A stretch of 36,821 nt of DNA from Terriglobia bacterium (GCA_009838515.1 VXRL01000073.1:1-36821), one strand, 5' to 3'. Shown: positions 1 through 9,140, counted from the stretch's first letter. Numbers and translations: made by a program. Notes: a model not told the origin generated them from the letters alone.

Positions 1-10
1 AGGTTTCAGC

Positions 11-199
11 TCATTCGCATCCTCCCTGCCAGGGCTTACCCTGACGCACCATAATCCCCTTCCGGAAACGGACCGGCAGCTTATCCTGCGCACCGTTGTG
101 GTCGCCACCAACATCATGCCGCCAGACCAGCTCGCCGCGCGGGTAGAGGCCCTCGGCATCCCCAACGTCGGGGAGTCGGCACACGAGTTCGAGACGCAC
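11..199 (-). CDS. Doubtful small ORF, unrecognised (62 aa)
   Basis: A GTG-started frame of 62 codons ends in TGA near the window edge. The GTG overlaps the stop (TAGTG) of an 18-codon ATG frame that begins near 254 behind a GGAG-like site, so the two could be pieces of one gene or a coupled pair. The peptide is rich in W, R and G and matches no family I can name. The opposite strand also has an open frame (2-244) of similar codon quality, so the coding strand cannot be settled here. Treat as tentative. Confidence 0.25.
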   Translation of the reverse strand: MRLELVCRLPDVGDAEGLYPRGELVWRHDVGGDHNGAQDKLPVRFRKGIMVRQGKPWQGGCE

Positions 200-327
200 T
201 ACGCTCTTCGCAGCGGATCTCCGGAAGGCTCTAGCGTCCTGTAGTCGAAGAACATGGAGACTCCTCTAGCCGGCTCGCGGAGGAGTACGGTAGTGAACCG
301 AGCGCGTTGCCTCATAAGGTTGCCCCT

Positions 328-921
328 TCACGGAACCCGCTGGTTATCGCGGCAGTACTTCCACAAGTAGGCGTCAACCTGCTGCCGCTTGAGTCCATAC
401 TCGCGGCTGAGGAACGTGACCATTTGGTCGACCGTCCCGGAGCACTTCTCCGCGCACTGAATCATCCAAGTGTCGCGCTTCTCGGTGTCTTCAATGCCCA
501 GGGCGAGCGCCATGTGCTGCGCCGTTGCCGGCCCTATCCCGGGAAGCTCGCGCAATGCGTCCCTCCTTCTAGTGCGCAACCGCTCCTTCAATGCGGGCCA
601 ACCCTCGTCATGGATCATTCGGCATCCTTTCAGAAACGCGTCCGCCTTCCTTTGGTTGCGTATCGGCAGTTCTCGCGCATCGATCCCATCCATGGCAACG
701 ATCCGATCCAGATCGAGGCCGTGGAATCCCGCCCGGAGCCCGTCGATGTGCTTTTCGACCACCGCGTTTCGGAATCCTGAAACGTAGATGGCCCAGAGGT
801 ATCGTTCCAGGAATTCTTTACGCCCAACATCCTCGAAGTTCATTGGCTTGAACACGTCGTCACCGACATGCTTGATTGCCGTCTTTAGCATCTGCTTCGC
901 CTTCGCCTTGTCCATTGGCAT
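328..921 (-). CDS. HhH-GPD superfamily DNA glycosylase-like protein
   Basis: A 197-aa predicted base-excision repair protein of the endonuclease III/HhH-GPD type. The helix-hairpin-helix is clear: LPGIGPATA at residues 126-134, followed by an aspartate (D150 in KRDTWM) where the family has its catalytic Asp. The lysine that makes endonuclease III-type enzymes bifunctional (as in LPGVGRKTA) is replaced: the loop reads G-P-A. No C-terminal Cys4 iron-sulfur cluster is visible. It may therefore be a monofunctional glycosylase or a DNA-binding relative. ATG at 921 is preceded by AAGGAA. It is transcribed away from the sulfatase at 1119, with which it shares an upstream region. The fold is fairly sure; the substrate is unknown. 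Confidence 0.75.
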   Translation of the reverse strand: MPMDKAKAKQMLKTAIKHVGDDVFKPMNFEDVGRKEFLERYLWAIYVSGFRNAVVEKHIDGLRAGFHGLDLDRIVAMDGIDARELPIRNQRKADAFLKGCRMIHDEGWPALKERLRTRRRDALRELPGIGPATAQHMALALGIEDTEKRDTWMIQCAEKCSGTVDQMVTFLSREYGLKRQQVDAYLWKYCRDNQRVP

Positions 922-1076
922 GGTTCCTTGAGGGGCTCTCTTGCGATACGAAGGCCCGAGTTGTCCAGCCTACCAGCGAACCTGAGTGCCTTCCCGCAGG
1001 GATCAATCGCGCCGCAGGCGCGGGCTAGAACTCCCCACTCCCGCTCGAAAGCATAGAGTGGCTTGCAGGCCCCTGC

Positions 1077-1082
1077 TAGACT
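1077..1082 (+). promoter_or_regulatory. Putative extended -10 element TGC-TAGACT
   Basis: TGC directly precedes TAGACT, an extended -10 form. The predicted transcript start near 1089 leaves a leader of about 30 nt before the sulfatase ATG at 1119. No convincing -35 is visible. The same element recurs at 3002, 24122, 28101, 29162, 30650 and 31744. Confidence 0.4.
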
Positions 1083-1118
1083 GTCGAGACTCGGCAGCTT
1101 GCCCGCGCTGCGATCCGC

Positions 1119-2639
1119 ATGTTGAATAGCTTTCCCGAACGGGCCACACTGTGGTCTCTCCTTGTTCTCTGCGGTGCTGTCCAGCATGGATGCGCGCCGC
1201 CTGGCGACCTAGCGGCGCAGCGACCCAACGTCCTGATGATTGCGATCGACGACCTGAATGACTGGATCGGGTGCTTGCGCGGCCACCCGCAGGCGTTGAC
1301 GCCCAATATGGACCGTCTTGCAGCACGCGGGCTACTGTTCACGAATGCCCACTGTGCTGCGCCGGCCTGCAATCCTTCGCGAGCAGCGCTCTTCAGCGGT
1401 CTCTTGCCGCAATCGAGCGGCGTCTGGGCGAACGATTCGGCGCAACGGCTGGATAGGACGCTGCCCGAAGCCCGGTTGCTGCCGACCATGTTTCAGGAAG
1501 CTGGCTACTTGGTTCTTGGCACGGGTAAGCTCCTTCATTCGGGCGGCAAGGATCTCTTCGACGAGTACTTCACGGTCGAGCAGCGCTGGAGTCCGTTGCC
1601 ACGCGAGGCGGTCGACTACACGCCCGAGGAATTGCCAACGAAGGAGACAGCCAACCCCCGGCACGTCACCCGTGACAGCCTTGGTCGGGAGGTGGTTCTT
1701 CCACTCAACCGCATGCCTTCAGACAGGCGGCCGAATCTGCCGGCCGGCGAGTCGTTCGACTGGGGACCGTTCGATGTTCCAGACGAGGATTTCGGTGACA
1801 CGCAGATCACGAACTGGGCGATCGAGCAGATCAGCAGTGGCTCCAACCAGCCCTTTTTCCTAGCCGTCGGCTACTACCGCCCCCATATTCCGCTATGGGC
1901 TCCCGCCCGGTTCTTCGAGCGGTTCGTCGACGAACCCGGGCAACTGCCGGAAGTCCGGTCCGATGACCTGGATGATCTCGGTGCGTCGGCCAGGAAATGG
2001 GCCCGGGAGCCCGTTACCGCCGGCAGTCACGCCACGGTCGAGGAGTATGGACAGTGGGCTGCGGCCGTGGAGGCGTACTTGGCGAGTGTCTCGTACGTCG
2101 ACTACGAGATCGGAAGACTCCTTGAGGCGCTGGATGGCTCAACGGCCTCCGGCAACACTATTGTTGTGCTGTGGTCCGATCACGGCTGGCATCTTGGCGA
2201 GAAGGAGCACTGGGGCAAGTGGACGGGCTGGGAGCGGTCGACCCGTGTGCCGGTCATGATTGCTCCGGCGTCCCGCTACTCCGACGGATTCGCCGTGGGC
2301 GCAAGCAGCGGGCAGCCCGTCAGCCTGATCGACATCTATCCGACCCTAGCGGAACTCTGCGGCCTAGAACCACCCGAGGACCTTGAGGGCGAGTCCCTGG
2401 TCCCGCTGCTGCGTGATCCGGAAACCGCCACCGGGCGGGCGGTGGTGACAATGTTCGATCCCGGCAACGGCTCGCTCCGGACGGACCGCTGGCGCTACAT
2501 CCGCTATGCGGACGGGTCCGAGGAACTCTATGACCATCTCAGCGACCCAAACGAATGGAACAATCTTTCCGGCTTGCAGCAGCACGCCGACCAGTTGCAG
2601 GAACTGCGCAGAAGGATGGAGCCCTATGTCAAGCAGTGA
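1119..2639 (+). CDS. Exported sulfatase, iduronate-2-sulfatase-like
   Basis: A 506-aa formylglycine-dependent sulfatase (alkaline phosphatase superfamily), hydrolysing sulfate esters, probably on a glycan or aromatic outside the cytoplasm. After a hydrophobic N-terminus (about residues 10-25, ending in a Cys that may or may not be a lipobox) comes the metal-binding IAIDD (42-45 region). The modification site C84-N-P-S-R88 has its cysteine in the position oxidised to formylglycine. The central SDHGWHLGEKEHWGK block supplies further metal and substrate ligands. The overall order (DDLNDWIG..., CNPSR, HLGEKEHWGK, LYD..DP.E) resembles the iduronate-2-sulfatase branch. The maturation enzyme is not in the window. 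A decayed paralogue follows immediately. Start chosen at ATG 1119 because the signal segment follows it; no strong ribosome-binding site is seen. Confidence 0.9.
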   Translation: MLNSFPERATLWSLLVLCGAVQHGCAPPGDLAAQRPNVLMIAIDDLNDWIGCLRGHPQALTPNMDRLAARGLLFTNAHCAAPACNPSRAALFSGLLPQSSGVWANDSAQRLDRTLPEARLLPTMFQEAGYLVLGTGKLLHSGGKDLFDEYFTVEQRWSPLPREAVDYTPEELPTKETANPRHVTRDSLGREVVLPLNRMPSDRRPNLPAGESFDWGPFDVPDEDFGDTQITNWAIEQISSGSNQPFFLAVGYYRPHIPLWAPARFFERFVDEPGQLPEVRSDDLDDLGASARKWAREPVTAGSHATVEEYGQWAAAVEAYLASVSYVDYEIGRLLEALDGSTASGNTIVVLWSDHGWHLGEKEHWGKWTGWERSTRVPVMIAPASRYSDGFAVGASSGQPVSLIDIYPTLAELCGLEPPEDLEGESLVPLLRDPETATGRAVVTMFDPGNGSLRTDRWRYIRYADGSEELYDHLSDPNEWNNLSGLQQHADQLQELRRRMEPYVKQ

Positions 2640-2925
2640 CGCGGTTCCGGTCGCACGCGTTCTTGATCTCCGCAACAGCTGCCCTGTCGTACCCGGCTCG
2701 GCCCGATTCCGCCGTGGAATCTAGGCAGAACATCCTGCCGATTGCGCTGCCAGATCTGCGACACGCATTGGCGTCCTACGGTGCCTCGTACATACGCGCT
2801 CCCGACATTGACAGCCTAGCCTCCTCCGGGCGCAGCTTTCGACCTCACTACACTCAGGAGCTCACGGGTCCGGCCCTGTGCCTCCGCACGCCACCAAGGT
2901 GCCTGCAGTTCCGGAAACCAGGCCG
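2640..2925 (+). pseudogene. Sulfatase N-terminal remnant
   Basis: In one frame across this stretch the peptide reads like the N-terminus of an iduronate-2-sulfatase-type enzyme. A hydrophobic leader-like segment (about 2650-2710) is followed by RQNILPIALPDLRHALASYG (from 2723) and YIRAPDIDSLASSGRSFRPHYTQ, which parallels the family pattern PNVLFIAVDDL..LGCYG..PNIDRLA..G..F..HYTQ. The first metal-binding Asp is lost (ALPDL instead of AVDDL), no start codon sits at the right place, no CxPxR site follows, and the similarity stops near 2925. It begins directly behind an intact sulfatase, so it is probably a decayed tandem paralogue. Assignment rests on motif pattern only. Confidence 0.6.
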
Positions 2926-3001
2926 GATCGGACGAGCGGCCGCCGCCATGGGGCATCCGCGTGCCCGCACTGACTGCCTTCTCGCCGGTTCGGGCCTTGG
3001 C

Positions 3002-3007
3002 TAGAAT
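3002..3007 (+). promoter_or_regulatory. Putative -10 element TAGAAT
   Basis: TAGAAT lies 17 nt after TTCTCG (2979-2984), a weak -35. It stands 17 nt before the TTG start at 3025, giving a short leader that contains an AGGA ribosome-binding site. It would drive the nuclease-ATPase pair. Confidence 0.4.
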
Positions 3008-3024
3008 CGGACAGGACGCCGACC

Positions 3025-4287
3025 TTGCCCGCATTTCGCTTCGTTCATGCTGCTGACATTCATTTGGACAGCCCACTGAAAGGGCTGGCAGGCCAAGAGG
3101 GCAGCGCTGCGAAGCTAGTCCACTCGGCCACGCGCAAGGCCTTCGAAGGGCTGATCACCCGCACGATTGACGAGCAGGCGGCCTTCTTGATCATCGCGGG
3201 TGACCTCTACGACGGCGACTGGCGCGACTACCATACCGGGCTCTACTTCGTGAACCAGATGGGGCGGCTGCGCGAGGCCGGAATCCCGGCCTACCTGATC
3301 TACGGCAACCACGACGCCGAGAGCAAGATCACACGCAGTCTGACCCTGCCAGACAACGTCAGCGTCTTCTCGACCCGCAAGGCGGAAACTCTCCGCATCT
3401 CAGAGTTGGACGTGGCGTTGCACGGCCAGGGCTTCAGGGAGCGCGACACCACCGACAACCTCGCAAGCAGGTATCCGTCGCCAGTTGCGGGCGCGTTCAA
3501 CATAGGGATCCTGCATACCGGCCTGTCCGGCGCCGAGGGTCACGCTCTGTACGCGCCATGCTCGTTGGACGAACTCCGCAACCGGGGCTATGACTACTGG
3601 GCCTTGGGCCACATCCACCAGCCCGAGGTCGTGAGCAGGGATCCGCACGTGGTCTACTCCGGCAACGTGCAAGGGCGCCACATCCGCGAGGCCGGCCCGC
3701 GCGGGGCGATGTTGGTCTCGGTCGAGGACAATGCCGTCAGCGACCTAGAGCCGTTCCATGTGGACGTGGTCCGTTGGGCGCTAGTCGATGTCGGAATTGC
3801 GGGCTGCGCAAGCGTTGACGACGTCCATGACAGCGTGCGGGCGGCGATCGAGACTGTGGTGCGGGATGAAGCCGACGGACGCTTGCTTGCCTGCCGCATC
3901 GTACTCTCGGGCAGTACCGCCGCGCACGATGCGGTGTTGGGGTCGCACGAGCACATACTGGCTGAAGCACGGGCGGCAGCGGCCGGTGTCGGCGAGGAAG
4001 TGGCATGGGTCGAAAAGCTCAAGATCGAGACCACACCGCCGTCTGACACGGTGCCGGACCCGGCACTGGCGGAAACTCTGGGGGACCTCTCCCTGGCGCA
4101 GCAAGACGAGGGGCTGCTCGACGAGCTGAAGAGGCAGCTTGGGCCGTTCGTGTCCAGACTGCCGCCCGAGGTGCGCGATTCCAGCGAGAGTGAACTACTG
4201 CAAGCGGCCAAGGGCCACGATTTTCGGAAGCTGATCGAACTGGCCCGGCCTTATGCGATGGCCAAGCTTGCAGGACGCCAAGACTGA
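3025..4287 (+). CDS. yhaO: YhaO/Mre11-type DNA repair nuclease subunit
   Basis: A 420-aa calcineurin-like metallophosphoesterase of the SbcD/Mre11/YhaO group. All phosphoesterase blocks are visible: D11-x-H13 in HAADIHLDS, GD60 in IIAGDLYDG, the GNHD block (N95, H96, D97), ILHTGLSG, and GHIHQPE. These coordinate two metal ions for exo/endonuclease cleavage of DNA ends. The later part (roughly 260-420) is a helical capping region that in this family contacts the ATPase partner. Start is TTG at 3025, with AGGA eight bases upstream; no ATG fits the conserved N-terminus. The partner gene starts 3 nt after the stop, as in the B. subtilis yhaO-yhaN order, so the two are expected to form a complex acting on DNA ends. 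Confidence 0.9.
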   Translation: MPAFRFVHAADIHLDSPLKGLAGQEGSAAKLVHSATRKAFEGLITRTIDEQAAFLIIAGDLYDGDWRDYHTGLYFVNQMGRLREAGIPAYLIYGNHDAESKITRSLTLPDNVSVFSTRKAETLRISELDVALHGQGFRERDTTDNLASRYPSPVAGAFNIGILHTGLSGAEGHALYAPCSLDELRNRGYDYWALGHIHQPEVVSRDPHVVYSGNVQGRHIREAGPRGAMLVSVEDNAVSDLEPFHVDVVRWALVDVGIAGCASVDDVHDSVRAAIETVVRDEADGRLLACRIVLSGSTAAHDAVLGSHEHILAEARAAAAGVGEEVAWVEKLKIETTPPSDTVPDPALAETLGDLSLAQQDEGLLDELKRQLGPFVSRLPPEVRDSSESELLQAAKGHDFRKLIELARPYAMAKLAGRQD

Positions 4288-4290
4288 ACG

Positions 4291-7200
4291 ATGCGAATCA
4301 AACGCTTGGACCTGATTCGCTACGGGCATTTCTGCGACCGTTCGCTGGAACTGCCGTCCGGCAAGCCAGACCTCCATGTCGTGGTGGGGCCGAACGAAAC
4401 CGGCAAGTCAACCGCGCTAAGCGCCGTGGCGGACTTGCTCTTCGGAATATCGCCAAAATCCCCGCTCAACTTCTTGCACGACTACAGCGAGATGCGGATC
4501 GGAGCCGCACTCGAGGCAGACGGCGAGATCTTGGAGGTGCGCCGCCGCAAGGGACTCAAGGGCACCCTGCTTTCCGCCGACGACCAGGCCATCCCGTCCG
4601 GTGAGCACGCGCTGAGGCCCTTCTTGCACGGCGCGGGCCGGAATTTCTTCGAACGCATGTTCGGCCTCGATCACGCGCGCCTCAGGGCGGGCGGCAAGGA
4701 GATCCTGCAAGGGGACGGCGACGATGCCGGCCAGCAGATCTTCGGGGCCAGCTCGGGCATTCAGGGCTTGCAACGTCGATTGAAGCTGCTCGACGACGAA
4801 GCGACCCAACTGTGGACGAACCGCAGGTCTGGGACCCGCAAGTACTACATTGCTGACGACAGGTTGAAGGAAGCCGACCGACAGCGTCGTGACCATACGG
4901 TGAGCACCGACAAGTGGCTTGATCTGCGTCGGACGTTTGCGCGATGCCAGGAAGATCTTGATCGGCTTGAGCAGCAGATTCGCGAGACGGGCAGCGAGCT
5001 GAGTAAGGTCGGCAGAATCCGGCGAGTTGCGCGCAACGTGGCCAAGCGATCAACACTTGCCAACCAGATCAATGCTCTCGGCGAAATAGTCGAATTCGAA
5101 GCAGGTACTTCCCAAAGGCTGCGCGAGGCAGAGAACGAGCGTCGCGATGCCACCCTTCTCCTCGAGCAAGCGCGATCGGAGTTGGACAAGACTCGCGCCG
5201 AGCGGGCCGCGATTCATTGGGACGAGAAACTGCTAGGTCGCAAGACTGAGATCGGGTCGCTGCACAACCAGCGGATTAGCGTAAGCAAGGGCATCGCCGA
5301 CCTCCCAGAACTGCGGCGAAGACTCCTTGAGCAGCAACACTCCCTGGTCGCCCGGGCCTCGGAAGTCGGCTGGGACGAGTTAGGCGCAGACGCCATAGCC
5401 GCAAGAGTTCCGCGAGCTTCGAGATTGACCACCTTGCGGGCCGCCTTCACGGAATGGGACAGGCAGAGGACTCAAGTGGAGGCTGCTCAAGCGTCGGCCT
5501 ACGAGGCCACTTCGCGCTTGCAGGGGATCCGTGACGATCTCGCAAACGTTGGAATATCCAAGGACACCGACAACCTAAAGGCTCTGATCGAAGCGACCAA
5601 GCGTCAGTACGGCGGGATCGCTGCGCAGATCGCGACGGAGCAGGCGAAAGCAACCGAGGCTGCCGCGGATGCCCGGAGGCTGCACTCCGCGATGGACCCG
5701 CAGCCCGCGTCCATCGAGGAGGCCGTTTCGCTAACAATTCCCAGTGAACCCGACGTACAGGGCTGGCGCGACCGTAGGCGCGACCTAGACAAGCAGCTAG
5801 ACGCTCACCACGAACAACGGGCTGCGGCTCGAAAGGAACTAGCGAGCGCCTCCGAATACGTGGAACAACTGGTCGCAGAAGCCAAGCCAGTAACTCTCGA
5901 AGACCTGCTTGAGGCCCGCGAGGCCCGTGATTCGCTCTGGGTCCAGCTTCGCGCAGGCCTCATCGATGCAGCCAGTCTCTCCCCGGGCGATCAGCTCGCC
6001 GCAGCAGCGGACCCCCGCCAACTAGCCGACGAATACCAACGGGCCGTCAAGAACGCGGATCAGGTCGGCGACCTCCGAATAGACAGCGCAGAGGCAAACG
6101 CAAGGGTCGCTGAGGCGAAGCGGAGAGTTGTAGACTTCAAGTCGAGACTAGCCGGAATCGAGACTGAGCTGGCAAGACTGGAAGAAAACGACCGACAGCT
6201 CGCCGCCGAATGGAGCGATCTCTGGAAGACGGTTCCGTTTGAACCACTCGGGGCGGAGAAGATGCGAACCTGGCTCGCAACTCACAGTCAACTGGCCGAT
6301 GCAGTTTCGAACTCAGACAAGCACGAGCGGAGTCTGGCCGCCTTGCGTGACCAAGAGGCGCAGGCCGCAAGGAAGCTGACAAGCGAGCTCGAGGGACTCG
6401 GAGAGGACTGCACGGGGCTCGGCCAGCAGAGCTTGGCGACAGTGCTGGAAAGAGCGGGCGGCGTCCAAGCCGAAAACGAACAGACAACGGAGTCGCGGAA
6501 GCGCCTCGAACGGGACCTGCTTCATGCCGAAAGAGACGAAGCCGAAAAGCTCTCGAGCGTGGCTAGGGAATCGTCTGAGTTGGAGCAACTAGAGGATCAG
6601 TGGGCCGCTCTCTCAGCCGATCTGGGCCTTGACCGGGAATCATCGGCCCTGGAGCGAGCCCATATGGTCGACGCGCTCGATGAGATGAATCGGGAGCTCG
6701 GCAGTATAAGGGACCTGCAAGCAAACCGTATTGAGAAGATCGAACGCGACCAGCGGCGCTTCTCCGCCGAAGTAACAGCCCTTGCTCGGGCCCTGGCTCC
6801 GAACCTTGTCAAACTCGACCCAGTGGAGGCGATGGCTGAAATCGAGCGGCGGCTCGGGGATGCCGAGCAGGCCAAGGAAGACGCCAGCAGGAAGGAGGAA
6901 GAGATCAAGGAAATTGAGCGGGACATTCATGCTCAGAGCCGAAACCTACAGAAAGCTGAATCCCTGATCGAGAGCCTACAAGCGCAAGCAGGGGCCGGCG
7001 ATATCGAAGGCCTGTGGGCAGCGATCAAAAGAGCGGACGATAAGCGAACCATGGAGGACTCGCTGGAAGAGCTGACTAACGCCATCTGGAAGGATGGCGA
7101 TGGGCATAGCCTAGAGAGGCTGGAACAAGAGTGCTCCGAAGTTGACTTGGACGAGACCCCTGGTCGCGAGGACGCCTTGCAGTCCTGGATCGATCAGCTA

Positions 7201-7815
7201 CGCAAAGATGCGGACGAGGCACGAGATAGGCTCCGCGAAGCAAGGAATGCGTTCGAGAGCGTCGGAGGCGAGGAAGCTGCCGCCGTAGCGGAAGGTGCGC
7301 GCCAAGGTGCCCTCGCAGAGATTCACGACGTCTCCGAACGCTTCGTCCAGGCACGCGCAGCGGCCTGCCTGCTGCGCTGGGCGGTGGAGCGTTACCGCAA
7401 GGAGAGACAAGGCCCCATGCTTGCCCGCGCCGGGGAGTTGTTCTCTAGGCTCACGCTCGGCTCGTTCACGCATCTCGACCTCGAATTCGACGATCAAGAC
7501 CAAGCCCGAATCGTCGGCTGCCGACCAGGCGGCGCGCGCGTTCCGACGCACGGGATGAGCGACGGCTCTGCCGATCAGCTGTATCTCGCGCTTCGTGTAG
7601 CTGCCCTCGAGAGCTATCTCGAGCTATCTCCCCAATTGCCGTTCTTGGCGGACGATCTGTTCATCAACTTCGACGACCAGCGATCCGCCGCCGGATTTGA
7701 GGTCTTGGCAAGTCTAGCCGGCCGCTGCCAAGTCATATTCTTCACACACCATGACCACTTGGCCGCGCTTGCGCAGCAATCGCTGGGCTTCCCGGTCCAT
7801 GTGTTCCGGCTCTAG
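4291..7815 (+). CDS. yhaN: YhaN/Rad50-like SMC-type ATPase
   Basis: A 1174-aa ABC-type ATPase with a long coiled-coil middle. The N-terminal lobe has Walker A GPNETGKST at 33-41. Residues about 190-1050 are mostly Glu/Arg/Ala/Leu-rich heptad-like helix. The C-terminal lobe carries the ABC signature region (SDGSADQLYLAL, about 1088-1100) and Walker B (FLADDLFINFDD, about 1118-1129), then the H-loop in FFTHHDH. This is the Rad50/SbcC arrangement, with two half-ATPase lobes joined by a hairpin coil. No CxxC zinc hook is evident at the apex, as expected for YhaN rather than Rad50. It follows the nuclease gene by 3 nt and should form the ATP-gated partner of YhaO. An 11-nt repeat near 7610-7630 lies inside the frame and does no harm. 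Confidence 0.9.
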   Translation: MRIKRLDLIRYGHFCDRSLELPSGKPDLHVVVGPNETGKSTALSAVADLLFGISPKSPLNFLHDYSEMRIGAALEADGEILEVRRRKGLKGTLLSADDQAIPSGEHALRPFLHGAGRNFFERMFGLDHARLRAGGKEILQGDGDDAGQQIFGASSGIQGLQRRLKLLDDEATQLWTNRRSGTRKYYIADDRLKEADRQRRDHTVSTDKWLDLRRTFARCQEDLDRLEQQIRETGSELSKVGRIRRVARNVAKRSTLANQINALGEIVEFEAGTSQRLREAENERRDATLLLEQARSELDKTRAERAAIHWDEKLLGRKTEIGSLHNQRISVSKGIADLPELRRRLLEQQHSLVARASEVGWDELGADAIAARVPRASRLTTLRAAFTEWDRQRTQVEAAQASAYEATSRLQGIRDDLANVGISKDTDNLKALIEATKRQYGGIAAQIATEQAKATEAAADARRLHSAMDPQPASIEEAVSLTIPSEPDVQGWRDRRRDLDKQLDAHHEQRAAARKELASASEYVEQLVAEAKPVTLEDLLEAREARDSLWVQLRAGLIDAASLSPGDQLAAAADPRQLADEYQRAVKNADQVGDLRIDSAEANARVAEAKRRVVDFKSRLAGIETELARLEENDRQLAAEWSDLWKTVPFEPLGAEKMRTWLATHSQLADAVSNSDKHERSLAALRDQEAQAARKLTSELEGLGEDCTGLGQQSLATVLERAGGVQAENEQTTESRKRLERDLLHAERDEAEKLSSVARESSELEQLEDQWAALSADLGLDRESSALERAHMVDALDEMNRELGSIRDLQANRIEKIERDQRRFSAEVTALARALAPNLVKLDPVEAMAEIERRLGDAEQAKEDASRKEEEIKEIERDIHAQSRNLQKAESLIESLQAQAGAGDIEGLWAAIKRADDKRTMEDSLEELTNAIWKDGDGHSLERLEQECSEVDLDETPGREDALQSWIDQLRKDADEARDRLREARNAFESVGGEEAAAVAEGARQGALAEIHDVSERFVQARAAACLLRWAVERYRKERQGPMLARAGELFSRLTLGSFTHLDLEFDDQDQARIVGCRPGGARVPTHGMSDGSADQLYLALRVAALESYLELSPQLPFLADDLFINFDDQRSAAGFEVLASLAGRCQVIFFTHHDHLAALAQQSLGFPVHVFRL

Positions 7816-7883
7816 ATTCCATGTCTTGGCGCCAGCTTTGCGGTTGAGTCACGGGTTCGGCCCCAGCCTGCTCTTGTCGGCGC

Positions 7884-7919
7884 AGCCTCGCTAGCGTGGC
7901 GACTCGGCGTTGCGAGGCT
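7884..7919 (+). terminator. Possible hairpin terminator or attenuator after yhaN
   Basis: AGCCTCGC (7884-7891) and GCGAGGCT (7912-7919) form a perfect 8-bp stem around a 20-nt loop, followed by TCGTTTC. There is no proper U tract, so it may weaken rather than stop transcription between yhaN and the next gene. Confidence 0.3.
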
Positions 7920-7979
7920 CGTTTCATGTCGGGCTCGCGCGCTGCGCAACAGTAAACTGACATTCAGGAATGGGGTTGG

Positions 7980-9140
7980 GTGAGCGAATACCAGTACTAC
8001 GAGTTCCAAGCCGTTGACCAGCCGCTCGGCGAGGCGGACAGGGCAGCTTTGAGGAAGCTCTCTTCTCGAGCTGACATAACGGCGACGAGGTTCACGAACG
8101 AATACCATTTCGGGGATTTCCACGGCAATCCTCGTAAGTTGATGGAGCGCTGGTTTGACCTGCATCTGTATCACGCAAGTTGGGGCACGCGGACAATCAT
8201 GATCCGAATCCCTAAACAGCTCTTGGATGCGTCGAGGCTTGACGAATTCATAAGCGAGGTCGACGAAGTCGAGATCCACGCGGCCGGCAAGAACGTAATC
8301 GTCGAGATTAGCTTCAGTTCCGAGGAGTCGGGGCACGGTTACGGTTACGGCGACGACGGCGTTCGCGGGCTGCTTGATGAGCTGGCACCACTCCGCAATG
8401 ACCTGCTCGCTGGAGACCTCAGAATGTTCTACGTTCTCTGGCTGACTGCTCTGGAGCGGGGCTTTTTCCTCCCGGATAGACCGGAGCCTCTACCGGGAAT
8501 CGGGCCGCTGTCTGCTTCGCTCGCGGGATTCGCCAGTTTCTTCGGGGTTGATCGCGACCTCGTGCAAGCAGCGGCGGAGTCGCCCCGCAGTTCCGACCGC
8601 GGCGACCCCCTCTCCGATGTCTCCCACGAAGTGATTCAGTCCATACCAGAGGATGAGAAATCGGCGCTACTATTGCGCCTTGCCAACGGCGACCCACATG
8701 TGGCCCCAGAGCTCCGCAACAGGATCCGAGCGGCCCGCGCCGTCGCGGAAGCACGCTCCGGGCGCAAGCGGCGCACAGTCGCAGGGATTCGTAAGCGCAG
8801 CCTGGCCGTAGGTGAGGAGCGCAAGGCCGCGGGGGCTAGGAAGCGGGAGGAGCAGCGGCGCCGGAAAGCACAGGAGGCCGCGCGAGCCCAACGGGCGCGC
8901 CTAGATTCCGTGACGCGCCGAGGAGAGCGCGTATGGGACGAAGTTGAGCGGGAACTCGAATACGTGAGCGGTCCGGGCTACGACCGCGCGACGGCCTTGC
9001 TGGTTGACCTGCGGACGCTGGCGCAAGAGGAGGGCACGGAGGCCGCTTTTCAGAGTCGCGTCCAGTCGATCCGCGAGAGACACGCTCGCAAGCCCCGCTT
9101 CATCGAGCGGCTAGACAAACAGCGGATCGGCCTCGGCTGA
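7980..9140 (+). CDS. Unknown protein with YQYYEF N-terminus and basic tail
   Basis: A 386-aa protein with no function I can assign. It opens with SEYQYYEFQAVDQPL and a compact alpha/beta region to about residue 120 (…NEYHFGDFHGNPRKLMERWFD…). I recall similar hypothetical proteins coded beside SNF2/SWIM genes in other bacteria; that recollection needs a search. Residues about 130-210 are mainly helical. From about 245 to 300 there is a strongly basic Arg/Lys/Glu/Ala helix (many RKR, RRRK runs), then an amphipathic helical C-terminus ending in basic RFIERLDKQR. This suggests nucleic-acid binding or a scaffold. Start is GTG 7980, which puts the conserved motif at the N-terminus. Its place between YhaN and an SNF2 helicase suggests it works in the same DNA process. 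Confidence 0.8.
   Translation: MSEYQYYEFQAVDQPLGEADRAALRKLSSRADITATRFTNEYHFGDFHGNPRKLMERWFDLHLYHASWGTRTIMIRIPKQLLDASRLDEFISEVDEVEIHAAGKNVIVEISFSSEESGHGYGYGDDGVRGLLDELAPLRNDLLAGDLRMFYVLWLTALERGFFLPDRPEPLPGIGPLSASLAGFASFFGVDRDLVQAAAESPRSSDRGDPLSDVSHEVIQSIPEDEKSALLLRLANGDPHVAPELRNRIRAARAVAEARSGRKRRTVAGIRKRSLAVGEERKAAGARKREEQRRRKAQEAARAQRARLDSVTRRGERVWDEVERELEYVSGPGYDRATALLVDLRTLAQEEGTEAAFQSRVQSIRERHARKPRFIERLDKQRIGLG

Noticed and set aside
2..244. Open frame on the plus strand at the left edge, possibly the tail of a gene
   Set aside because: No better supported than the minus-strand frame over the same bases; it could not be decided, so only the minus ORF is listed with low confidence.
7605..7632. 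Short direct repeat GAGCTATCTC in yhaN
   Set aside because: Only two copies of about 11 nt inside a conserved frame; no sign of a mobile or regulatory role.
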